NCBI GenBank assembly: GCA_950295325.1
Contig: OX485809.1
Location: 24,008,144-24,072,143 of the forward strand
Reading direction: 5' to 3'
DNA length: 64,000 bases
Origin: Polytrichum commune
Taxonomy: Eukaryota > Streptophyta > Polytrichopsida > Polytrichales > Polytrichaceae
Part shown: positions 22,151-33,304 of the stretch, one piece after another
How positions within the stretch are numbered: position 1 is the first letter of the stretch
Layout of the letters: every line of letters starts with the position of its first letter
The notes under the pieces: generated by a model
What the model was told of the DNA's origin: nothing
Seen by the model: the letters and a program-made list of their open reading frames with translations, nothing else
The model's database searches: none
Program-made: the position numbers and the translations under genes

Positions 22151-22520
22151 AGAATTTTGAACTAAGATAGATGTGCCTAAATCAAACACAACGATGATTT
22201 GGACACCTATATTCGATTGGTATGAAGTTAGGTGCATATCTAAGAATTGGCACCAAGAATACACGTATTTGAAATAGATTGGACTATGTGCTCAAAATAT
22301 GCTTGTCATTCTAAACTCAATAATCAACATGATCGGGGGATGTATATGACCACTTAATGAACATGAGAATTTTCACTTTGATAATGAATAGAATATCCTT
22401 ATGAGCTCCAAAAATGGTGAGGCAAATAGCTCTCAAATGGCTACATGTGCGATTTGGATTTGCCAATCATCTTGCATTGATTGCATTTTTCATATTGTAC
22501 GAGAAGTCAGTGCGGAGATA
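22150..22520. repeat. Dispersed repeat, homologous to 43880-44240
   Basis: Shares a co-linear series of words with 43880-44240 (ATTTGGACAC, GTGCTCAAAATATGCT, TATATGACCACTT, TCCTACGAGAAGT or close variants). Moderately diverged and of unknown class. Confidence 0.55.
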
Positions 22521-22703
22521 GAGGTATCTATTTAAGGCACATCTACATTGAAGTGCATAGAAATTGACACACAACTTGGAGGTTTTTGCTATATTGCAGT
22601 GATGCGATAAGTTAAAGTCTAAATTGGGTCCAGAATGTTTTTCATCACTCAAAATCTACAGATAGCTTGAAGGACAATGCCCAATGGGTATTACCACTAG
22701 CTT

Positions 22704-23394
22704 CAGTGCTCAAAATTGAAGCCCTCATATGAATTTCATTTTGAAGGGCTCTGAAATTTCAGCATTGCAATTGAAGGGCATATCTAAATCTAGGACGTCA
22801 ATGGAAAATTTTCAAAGAAATATAAAACTTATATTAAAATTATGCGCTTCGGACGGGCTCCGCGTTTCAAGCTCGTTATCCTAACCATATCCTCTGCTTT
22901 ACTAGGGAGCCCTAATGGGGGCAGGCCCATCGATCCCCTGCTTTACCAGGGAGCCCTAATGGGGGCAGGCCCATCGATCCCCGGCTTTTCCCTATTGCTC
23001 CATGATTTGCATGGTACATGCTTCTAGTTGCACCGAAAGGATTTGTATAAGTTGCACCAGACTGAATCAGAAGCTTGACTGGTCTAACTGATCGGAAGCT
23101 TCAAAGTTTAAACCACCGGAACTTGGAAGCTGAATCATTTGGGAATGGGAATTCTCAAGTTTTGAACTAATTCCCATCTGGATATGAGATCTAGAGCCCA
23201 AAGTTAGATAGCCAAAGTTAAACAACTACTTGAGATGATGAACAATACTTGAAGGGTACTATTTATCCAGCACTTCAAGTGACGGGAGCACTTAGACATG
23301 AGGATTATGTTTTGAAGGGTTGTTTTCCTTGAGGTATTTTTTGAAGTCCCAAAACCCATTTGAAGGGCACTGAAGACTTCAATTTTGAGCACTT
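22704..23394 (-). mobile_element. Non-autonomous hAT element A, 691 bp, 8-bp TSD
   Basis: Starts CAGTGCTCAAAATTGAAG and ends with the inverse (CTTCAATTTTGAGCACTT, last base mutated), flanked by the perfect 8-bp duplication ACTAGCTT at 22696-22703 and 23395-23402. Subterminal arms match element B in the opposite orientation. It holds a 44-bp tandem duplication at 22894-22981. No coding capacity. Confidence 0.85.
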
Positions 23395-23926
23395 ACTAGC
23401 TTTGTCCATTTTCTCTATTGATAGGTTTTTTTTTGCATGTGATGGAAAGCATGGCACATTTATAATGTCAGTTCCTCCATATCCAGTATCTGCAATCCAT
23501 AAGGTTGAGGCATCTATAACCTCTCAAATAAGAGAGTTTGCATCTGTTTAGGAGGACTAGGTAATTATTTTTCTTGCAAAGAGAAACAAATTCTATTGAG
23601 AATGCTATTTTTTTACATTTTAAAACTTTTTACAAGAATAGGGAAATTGTTACAAATTTTGAAGCAGTAATGTTTAGGGTAACACAAAGTCGATCTATAG
23701 GTTAACCCATAACCGCTCATCTAAATGTTGATGCTTAGCTACAACAATTGTCAAAACTCTTATGAGGGCAATCAATCACAAGCAGCCACCACATCAACCT
23801 TAACTCCGTTTGCCTAAAAAATATAGATCTCATTTATGTCAACATTACATGACCCTAGTGAGTGGTTAAACGGACATGGTTAATTATGGATGCCTCAACC
23901 TTATAAGACATCATGATTCTTCATTA

Positions 23927-24264
23927 GGGCCACTTCACACACAAGCCAAGGGCCGTGACCATGTAGTTGTGAGGGTCCTTGATTCTCATCCAAAGACCGT
24001 AGCATTGCCATGATTTGCAGGAATTTGTGTCAAGCCTACGTGCTAGAGGTAGGCATGGTGCAAATTCAAGCAGACCATGAAACATTGTTTGTAGTCTACC
24101 ATGTAGGAATCCAAGTAGACTTTTCATCCATGATATATTCTCTGGGCCCTTAGGCCATCAACTTCTAGTTTGAAGTGAACTTGGACAATCTCCACCTTTT
24201 CGACCAATGAGAGATCTTTGGATGCAATGGTCACGGGCCTTCACTCTTGTAGGTGAAGTGGCCC
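23927..24264. mobile_element. PIF/Harbinger-type MITE, 338 bp, TSD TTA
   Basis: GGGCCACTTCACAC at the left, GTGAAGTGGCCC at the right, flanked by TTA (23924-23926, 24265-24267). Same family as 14069-14589; it also shares GGCCGTGACCATG with 26416-26816. Confidence 0.8.
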
Positions 24265-24605
24265 TTATTTTCATAAGGCATCACATGAAACAAATGTGTA
24301 CTAGTTGGTTCCTCATAAAATTATTTACCGTGGAGTTTTGAAAATGGAAACTTGACAAGGATCCGGTTGTTTTGCTTGTATTTGTATTCTTGTGTACGAA
24401 TATTTAAGGAACCAAGTTTATGGGTTGTGAGAGAGAAATAAACTATATCCTACGGTCATTGAGGCATTGTGTGTGTGGTTGGGGGGGGGGGGGAGTCCTT
24501 ATAAAAATCATGCCATTCATAAAAATAACCAAGAAAATGTCTACATACACTTGGATCCAGTTGTTGTCATCCCAACGGATCCTTGTCCAGAAAAATTCTC
24601 CCCAT

Positions 24606-25695
24606 CAGTGCTCAAAATTGAAGTCTTCAGTGCCCTTCAAATGGGTTTTGGGACTTCAAAAAATACCTCAAGGAAAACAACCCTTCAAAACATAATCCTC
24701 ATGTCTAAGTGCTCCCTTCACTTGAAGGGCTCAATAAATAATGCCCTTCAAGTATTGTTCATCATCTCAAGTAGCCGTTTAATTCCAGTTGTCTAACTTT
24801 GGGCTCCAGATCTCATATCCAGATGGGAATTGTATGTTGATAGGTTTGGTTGTGAGAAAGTGCATACTTTGCACTATGACTCTATGCCCGGGTGTGATGT
24901 AGGGGGGCTCATTGGAGGATTGCATCACCCTTGGTAGACTATACGTCCAAAAGGTTATTGACTCACTAAATGATCGCTTCCCCGACTTGCCCATTTTTAA
25001 TGCGGCCAGGCTTTTTAGCCCAAAACACTATCCCATGGATGCATTGGATCGAGGCACTTTAACTGAGCAATGGTTGAACCGGTTGGTGACACATTTCAAG
25101 TGGAGCTCTGTTCTTGTTGATCAAGCCAATGCGGAGTTGCTCGAATTTGTGGAGATGTTACCTTCAGCTTGTCAACACCGAAGTATGCATGAAGATTGCG
25201 TTTTTGTGGCCGTGACCGAGAGTTTAAGATCAATTGGCCAACCCTAATGTCGCTATGGCAAGCCATACTTGTGATCCCTACTAGCACTGTTGTTTGTGAG
25301 CGTGGTTTTTCAAAGCAGAATTGGGTTAAGAGCGAAAGGAGAACATGCCTAAACCTTGACACACTTGATGCATTGATGAGGGTTAGCCTAAACAGTTTGG
25401 GAGTTGAATTCATGGATTGGAATGGCATTTTTGACACTTGGAAAACCGCTACAGTAACCAACAAGCGTAGGGCATTGTCACTTCAAGAGGTGGAGTTAGA
25501 TAGTTGATTCTCCATTATTTCACTGTACTAGAAGCATGTACCATGCAAATCATGCATAATTATAATATAAGTTTTATGTTTATTTGAAAATTTTCCATTG
25601 ACGTCCTAGATTTAGATGTGCCCTTCAATTGCAATGTTGAAATTTCAGAGCCCTTCAAAATAAAATTTATATGAGGGCTTCAATTTTGAGCACTG
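24606..25695 (+). mobile_element. hAT element B, 1090 bp, 8-bp TSD, with transposase remnant
   Basis: Starts CAGTGCTCAAAATTGAAG, ends CTTCAATTTTGAGCACTG, flanked by the perfect 8-bp duplication CTCCCCAT (24598-24605 and 25696-25703). CAGTG ends and 8-bp duplications are hAT hallmarks. It is an internally deleted copy that keeps only the transposase 3' end. Confidence 0.9.
24912..25506 (+). pseudogene. hAT transposase C-terminal fragment (hATC dimerisation), frameshifted
   Basis: The first frame (24912-25247) gives VIDSLNDRFPDLPIFNAARL and SPKHYP; the second (25196-25506) gives INWPTLMSLWQAILVIPTST, VVCERGFSKQNWVKSERR and LDALMRVSLNSL. This is the typical hATC dimerisation block of plant/ZNF862-like hAT transposases. 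The switch of frame between about 25180 and 25200 means at least one indel. The N-terminal zinc finger and most of the catalytic domain are missing, so it is non-functional, but it ties element B and its relative A to the hAT superfamily. Confidence 0.85.
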
Positions 25696-26415
25696 CTCCC
25701 CATCAAACAAACCATACCATTTTATTTAAATATTTTAATTATTCCCCATGGTACCATAAGTCTTCTACACAGTTTATGATCTAACGTCCATGTATTAAAC
25801 CCATGATGATGTTATCATTGATCTCACGAACGTTTCTACGCACAACTTTGTGCCCTCCCCAAGCTAGAAAAAAAATCTGGAGGCACTAAAATATACATGA
25901 GAAGCAGAAGATATCTAGTAGTTGCTTTCACATCACCCTAATCATTTTAACGACTATAAATCCTGTGAATTTTTTAATTTCTTCTCAGCACCGAAAATAA
26001 AGACCTATGGCTTTGGACGCTGACCTATGCTTTAGGAAACTGCTCCTGTTAAATCTAAAACACGGTATCTGAGGTCTAAACTTTTTCTAATTCAAACACC
26101 ATTGGGAGATCACTGCATTCCTCTCAAATTATGCCTCCCTCTCCAAGGCTAGTGTTGCTCTATTGTGTTGTAACAGAACTTCAATTCATTAGAAGCATTA
26201 GAAGTGATTTAGAAACACGTGAGCTCAAGGGAGAGTTGCCACCTTAAAAAATTATGCATGACATGCAGTTTCAATCAAGTATGTAACTATATATATCACC
26301 GCCATAGCCAACAGATTAATAGAGATGACAAGAGAACACGCTGCCCTAAAGTTACTATAAAATTTACCTGAACATCAAACTCCAAATTCAAAGGAATTGA
26401 CTATTCTTGTGCCAA

Positions 26416-26816
26416 AGGCCGCTTTACACACAGACCAAGAGCCGTGACCATGAAAATCTAAGGGTTCTTGAAAATCATCCAAAGGTCGTGCATACCGTGG
26501 GAAATAGAAATCCAATTTTGCAATGGATGGCCCTCGGAGCTTAATTATGCAAATTGAAAGTGGCCTATGTGGAGGGACCACGACATATGTATGGGTTCGG
26601 TTTGCCAATATGGCAATATGATATTTCTAGGAGCCCATGGCAATTTAACTGGATTGCCATAGTCCCTAGTTTTGTATAAGATCCACCTCGTTGTGATGGG
26701 CCTTACGCAATATCCGGTAGACCATGAAACATTATCCACTTCGTGCCATGTAGGATTTTCATCCTTTCGGATTTATTTGGTCGCTTAGGCCCTCAAGGTT
26801 TGTTGTAAAGTGGCCC
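26416..26816. mobile_element. PIF/Harbinger-type MITE, 401 bp
   Basis: Left end AGGCCGCTTTACACAC (mutated GGGCCAC), right end GTAAAGTGGCCC, followed by TAA; the left flank is CAA, one mismatch. Internal sequence resembles 23927-24264. The open frames inside are chance. Confidence 0.7.
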
Positions 26817-26819
26817 TAA

Positions 26820-28130
26820 GAACAACACCTTTGGCACATCCTAGCTGCTCTGGAGAAAGAAATTTATGTACGTCGTTCAAATTCTATAGCTACACAAGCA
26901 TAAGGGGAGGGACATACATGTCCATAGTCTAGGGCTGAAAAATGGGAGTGAATTACGGTGTTTAAGGGTTTTATGAGGATCAACATGTTGGTTGCACAAT
27001 ACATAATGAAGAATGTCATTTGGTACTTCATTTTATTTTACCTAAATCGAAAGATGGCAATATGATGCAATTTTTTTCTAAACATTGGAGTTCAATCACA
27101 AGGGAGGAGCTATCATGGCTCATTTGTTGGCAACAACGTAGGTTGCGTACGTAACAGTTGATGCGGAGTGGCACTAACCCGCCAAACCACGTTGCTTTGT
27201 TGGTTTTTCTCAACCTTTTCGTCAAGTTTTTGTTCTAAAGGGGAAAAAAACACCTTACTATTTTTGGCGCAATTTAGCCTCATAAAGCCAAAAAAATACA
27301 CTGATATCATTGGAGTTCCCGAGCTTGAAACAAGATCGAGATCTATCAATACAACGTGGTTTTAAAGCTGATGATGGGGATAGTGCACAAAGAATGAGTG
27401 GAAGTATGGAGGCTAATTGCCAAGAGGAAGAGGAGGAAGAAAAGTCAATGTAGAGTTGAGATTCACATTAATGTCTAACTTTTGAAAAGCAGAATATACC
27501 CTTAAATAGAATGCAAATTATACTATTATAAGATATTATATCAATGTTTTCTTGTAATAAAGTCGTTAAATTTTCTTGGGGATCTGGGGATTTGGACTAG
27601 TGTTACATTGGTATCATCTTACCCATGGGTAGGTTCCTTGATACTTTTATTAATGTTGATTATTGATACTATTATTAAGGTTGATCATTGATACTATGCA
27701 TTCACCTTTATGTTGGTCCAATGTTGGTTTGGATAGTGACCTCCACATGCAAGAAATTTTGAATTATAATTTTTCAAATTAAGTTTTGGAGGTCCATGGA
27801 TTGTAGATTGAACCAAATAATATGGCAAAAGTAACTTGAATGTCAACTATCAAATTGTTGCATGCCCTTGCACTCCTGGAACTCACCTCTTGCCCCGCTC
27901 TTACAATCTTTGGGAATCACGAGGTAAGCCCCAACATCTGACATACACTAGACACAAGCCTTGACGTGTATAAAAGCATATACTTGAGCTACATTACTTC
28001 CACTTCTAGCTATTTTTCCCAAAATAGTCATAAATAAAATTGACTCGTTCATCAAAATTATGTAATTACAAATTAAGTTGGATACATCAACCCAATTGAT
28101 GATTCAAGTTCAATGACACAGTTAGAGTGT
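26820..28130. other. Non-coding DNA, nothing recognised
   Basis: Frames near 27028-27365 are short, on both strands, and without features. Confidence 0.4.
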
Positions 28131-30258
28131 CCTTGAATGTAAATGCACACTTTGCATGATGATTATATTTCAAATATGACTATATTCAAATTTTCTCCTC
28201 TGGTTACATAATTCAAACCTATAAAAAGAATAGTATTTATCTGGAGTAGATCGTACATTGAGCCCCTAAGACCTTTAAGGGTCAAAAAGACAAACATCCA
28301 TTGTTAGTAGTAGCCATATTTGAAGCCTTAGTGTTTGGGAAGACAAGCCAAGGATGTCAAATATTACTCACATATACATATGTTCATGTACATGAGCATG
28401 TATTTGATGTACTAAAAAAGGCAAAAGAACTTTTGTGTCTACGTACGGTAATCGGACCATTAGGAAAGTGTAAGCGCAACAAACTGTTTTATAATAAGTA
28501 AAAGGGTTTTTTAAGATATTTTATTTCAGGAATGACATGAGAGATCCCCAATTAGACTGTAATTAAGGTCCTGTTGGATTTAATCAGTCCGCAACATGTA
28601 GGGGTCTTATTTTAACTTGAGTCCTTTCACCAAACGATGAATGAGTTTACATACTCCACATCAATCCAAGACTAATCAAAATATGCAACAACGAATGTTT
28701 AAAGACACAATATAATGTTTGAATGATCTACTTTTCCACCTCATAACCATCTACAAAACCGGAACTATAGATTTATTGTAGTTCAAGGACCACATTCTAT
28801 AATGGCCCAGGACATTTTGGTTACCATAGCTATACATACTAGTTGAAAGACCATCTACTACTTTGCACTTTCAAATTCACATTTTGGAACATTTGTGAGA
28901 CCATACATGGATGAGTATGAGACAAAGCCTTTGAACCAATTTTAATGACATGTGTTTCATCCAATTGTACATAGCCATGCCCATTCCAGGCCTGCAACTA
29001 CAAGTATCAAAAGCCCGATGAATTGGCCCTCTTCGATGGCTTGCTAGAAGTGTAAGTCTAATTTCAGCCCAGGACACATTGCTTCTAGTTTCATAATCTC
29101 ATCCGTAGTCAAAGACATGCTCTCACAAAAACAAAGCCAGCAGCATCTCAAAAGTTTACAAATCGGGCGCTTCTTGCAATTTCTTCTTGTGTCAATTTTT
29201 TGCACTTCTTGTTGTGAGAGGATAGTAAGGTAGATAGTAATTGGACAGTATATCGGTGTAATCCTCTAGAACTACCGAGAGTGGTAGAAGAGGGAGTTTT
29301 ATAATAGTAAAAATAATAAAAATAATAAGTCTACCACTTGCTCGGGGGGGGCAGTGTGTTAAAAAGTTAAGGATATAGGTGCGAACAACCATTCTTTTAT
29401 AGGGGGGTATTACTTTCAATTTTTTTTTCACATGCTATCATTATGTAAAATTCTACTTTGGGTTAATAGAAAAATGGCTTGCATTACTTATAATTCCAAA
29501 TTACCTATTATTCCATACCTTATAGTACTTTAAAGATGTCTAGTGCCATTTTTGATACCCTATATTACTCTTAAGTCCATTTATAATTTTTAGCTCCCAT
29601 GTTTTTAAAATACCCTATCATTTGTTCGCACGTATATTGCTACTCCAACCAATGACTACCCCCCCCCCCGAGACCACTTGTCATTATCTGCCTTCACCGG
29701 TAAGGCTCGCCATACTTGCCTAGGCCGATATCCGGTTAGAGCTAGGTCTATACCCTCGGGATAACCAGGGTTAGTATATGTTTAAGTCTAATTACAATCT
29801 GGTACCCTCGGGATATCCGGGGATTAATCTGTAGTGTTAACCCATGTTGGCTGATATCCTCGGGATACCCGGGGTTGTATGCAGTTAACTACTAATATCT
29901 TATACCCTGGACCAGGGTATCCACCCTAAGGCTCAAATGGCCATTTCTACCTTAAGGCTCATATGGCCATTGTTGGTCTTAACTAATACATCAGATTGCC
30001 TAATTAGATTGATTCTAATTATCTAATTCTAATTCTCTAACACTTCTTGTGTCAAGTCGTTCCAACGTCGTCACGAGCTAATGAACCTCTCCAACGTCGG
30101 ACAACCACTAATAATACTCAATAATTCTCAACTCTTTCAATTCCGGGAACAAACTCATCCCACTTAATCTGGTAGCTCTGTGCATCCCACTTCCCCAAGT
30201 GTCAAAGTGTGTAGCGCCATTGCAGTTCCAATTCGAGGTTAGTGGACCCAAAGAGTGT
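28130..30258 (-). pseudogene. Decayed copy of the TNL 3' end and downstream flank
   Basis: 28130-28880 is co-linear with 32400-33120 (the TNL 3' flank). 28880-29182 then matches 33130-33440, and 30056-30258 matches 33470-33670 (the last LRR-coding part, minus strand). The coding match has many indels and stops. Homology is broken by the insertion at 29196-30055 and ends at the palindrome at about 30260. This is a duplicated fragment of the same or a sister TNL gene. Confidence 0.75.
29196..30055. mobile_element. 860-bp insertion in the TNL pseudogene, 13-bp direct repeats
   Basis: CTTCTTGTGTCAA stands at 29183-29195 and again at 30043-30055, and the sequence between is absent from the matching place in the intact TNL (33440-33470). 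A 13-bp target duplication would fit a retroposon, though no clear poly-A is seen. The insert holds three copies of a TACCCTCGGGATA[A/T]CC[A/C]GGG-type motif (about 29752, 29802 and 29856). Confidence 0.5.
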
Positions 30259-30259
30259 C

Positions 30260-31375
30260 CGAGAACTTCGATTTTTTGGACTTGACCGAAAATTATCACC
30301 CACCCGCCCGACTTCAAAAAAACCATTGCCCTTGCAGTCTTGAAGGCCACTTATCCACAAATCCCATATTGAGTGCACTTCACCTTCAAGGTCCAAAATC
30401 CAATATATGTGTTCACTTTCAGTGAATAAATAAAAAATTGATTGGGATTTCATTTTCAAAGTGAAAGCACCAGTAAAGCATGTAATTAACTTGGGAATCA
30501 AAAATATTACAAAACCCTCATTAGCACTGAGGTTATAATTTTTGTGACTTACCATTGAAAGGATCTTTGTTATTCTAAAGGGGACCTAAAATTAGTGATT
30601 TACTTTTAATATGGTAAATATCATAATATTTTAGTTATTACCTTCTACTTTCACAAAGTTTTCATACGCATTTAAACTAATTAAGTGTGATTGTATGTAA
30701 TTAAGTATAATTAATCCTGAATCATTCAAATTAAGCTCGATTAGATAAGAAAGCTACTTACCGAATTAATTAAGCCTAATTAATTATAAAACGTACTTAC
30801 AGGAATTAATAATGATTCACTGGAATCAACTCCAGTAAAACTACCTATAATTTACTAGGCTTTATTAATTTGGTAAGCTTACTTTCTGATTTAATTGGGC
30901 TTAATTATGATTAATCATAATTTATTAGGCTTAGTTACATTCAGTCACACTTAATTAGTTTAAATGCATATGAATACTTTGTGAAAGGAGAAGGTATTAA
31001 CTAGACTACAATATTTGACATTCTTAATGCTAAGTTAATTATTATTTCATATTTTAAATACTAATTTTAATTCCATATTAGAATGAAAAAGGCCCTTTCA
31101 ATTGTAAGTCACAAAAATTATAACTTCAATGTTAATGAGGGTTTTGTCATATTTTTGAATTCCGAGTTGATTACATGCTTTGTTGGCGGTTTCATTTTGA
31201 AAATGAAATCCTAGTCAATTGCTTATTTAGTCAATGGTAGTGAACATATATATTGGATTTTGGCCCTTGAAGGTGTAGTGTACTCAATATAAGTGGCCCG
31301 CAAGAATGCAAGGCCAGTAGTTTTTTGAAGTCGGGTGGGCGGCCAACAATATTCAATCGGGTCCAGAAAGCCTAG
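30260..31375. repeat. About 1-kb imperfect palindrome (foldback-type element)
   Basis: The left arm (from about 30294, CACCCACCCGCCCGACTTC) pairs with the right arm ending about 31345 (GAAGTCGGGTGGGCGG). Pairing continues inward through CTTCAAGGTCCAAAATCCAA, TTTCATTTTCAAA and ACTAATTAAGTGTGA to a centre near 30820, so almost the whole 1.05 kb folds on itself. The 80- and 117-codon frames inside are not genes. Confidence 0.75.
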
Positions 31376-31599
31376 ATTCTTTCGACGGGCGGCTACCCTT
31401 GCCCGAACCTACCTCCCCCGAAAAGTTTGTGTGTGTGTGTGTGGGGGGGGGGGGGAACTTAACGTCCTCCAAAAATCATTAGCTATGAACATCTCTCACT
31501 CATGGAATGAAAACACCTAGAATAATATGTAGGTTCCAAGCCACATGTTGAAATCAATTAGAGACCTAACTCAACCTCGTATTTGCAAAAAAATGAATT

Positions 31600-32400
31600 A
31601 TTTTATGACAACACAAACTACTCGCTTGTGTGAAATTTTGTATACGCACACTCCAATGCTCCGAATCGGTTGCATGTTTGGAAGAGGTAGCTAGGTATAC
31701 TAAGTTATTAATTAAATAAATTATAAGCTAAGCAATGATCCCACACCCTAGTATATATACCACCTGCCAATTGCACAACAACCATTTGGTCAACATAAAG
31801 GGAGCTCGCTCTTCAAGTTAACATTATTATTCCAAATTTAGCTTTCGTGGGGAATGGTGAAGACTCATGCTTGAAGTTTTCGGGTTTGTAGTCACTTGAT
31901 AATTTATAAGTGAGAGACATCAAAAACATTGTTTTCCTTTCTTTTTGTTTTGTTTTATTTTTTATTTTTTAGAAAAAATTGCTTGTTCTTTGGATGGAAA
32001 TGACACATTTTAGGAACAAGTATGTAGAGTTGGAAGTGTCCGTTATAGGCCCTCATACCAATGTAATTTGTTCCGTTTGGCACAAGAACACACATGTTAA
32101 CTTAAATGTGAAATGTTTGTTTTAGCATGTGTCATATCAATTGTGTATCCTCTCTTGGTTTGATATGAAATTTTCATCAAATTTTTTTAGAGGTAATCTG
32201 TGTGGATGTCAAAAGACATTAACTTTGCCAAACAACAAGCACCTATCACTATCTACCAACAAACTCACAGTACAACCTATGTGAGCATTGCACATCTTCA
32301 AGTAGCGTATGTATTGCTGGCCCAAATTGGGTTTCGAAACCTTGTAGGGCTTGTGCACTAGTAACCGAGCCTTACAATGTGGTCAATTTGTTGGATCCTT
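31600..32400. repeat. Dispersed repeat, homologous to 50760-51560
   Basis: Co-linear direct copy. Shared landmarks include ATAAATTATAAGCTAAGCAA, CATTTGGTCAA, AACTTATAAGTGAGAGACATC or close variants, and TTGTAGGGCTTGTGCACTAG. It joins directly to the TNL 3' flank at 32400. Class unknown. Confidence 0.65.
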
Positions 32401-33300
32401 TGGTGTAAATGCACACTTTGTATGTTGATCACATGTCAAACATAACAATATTCATAATTTCTCCTTCAGTCACATAATTCAAACCTATAAATAACAATAG
32501 TATTTATTTTGAAGTTGATTCTACATTGAGCCCCTTACACCTATAAAGGTGAAAGACCAAACATCCATTGCGGACAGTAGCCGTATTTGAAGCATTAGTG
32601 TTTTGGAGGAGAAGCCAAGGATATCAAATATTAATCACATGTATACATACATGTGTTCGATGTATTAAAAAAGGTCAGCAACTTTCATGTCCATATACAA
32701 TTATGGGACCATTAGGAAGGTGTAAGTGGAACTCATTATTTTATAAAAAGTAAAAGGCTTTTCAAAGATGTTTTTAGTTCAAGAATGACATGAGACACCC
32801 CCAATTAGACCGTAAGTAAGGTCATGTTGGATTTTATCGGCCCGCAACATGTAGGGGTCTTGTTTGAACTTGAACCCTTTCATCCAATGATGAGTGAGTT
32901 TACATACTCCACACCAATCCAAGACTAATCAAAATATGCAACAAATGATGTTTAAAGACATAATTTAATGTTTGAATGATCTACTTCTCCACCTCATAAC
33001 CATCTACAAAACATGAACTGCATTATATCATGGCTCAGGACATTCTGGTTACCATATTTATATGCACTAGTTGAAAGCCCATCTACTACTTTGCACTTTG
33101 CAATTCACATATTTGAACATTTGTGAGACCATACATGGATGAGTATGAGACAAAGCCTCTGAAAGTAGGACGGTTTTAATCACATTTTTCATCCACTTGT
33201 ACATAGCCATGCCCATTTCGGGCCTGCAACTACAAGTTTCGATCACTAGTGTCAAACGGCCGATCAATTGGCCCAATCGTTTTTCTCGTCTTCGATATGG
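32400..33300. repeat. TNL 3' flanking block, duplicated at 28130-29030
   Basis: Non-coding downstream flank of the TNL gene, matching 28130 onwards with about 10-15% visible differences. It shows that the duplication reached well beyond the coding region. Confidence 0.65.
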
Positions 33301-33304
33301 CTTG

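Noticed and set aside
22704-25695. One 3-kb hAT element bounded by the outer inverted repeats
   Set aside because: Outer flanks do not match each other, while the two inner intervals each have a perfect 8-bp target duplication.
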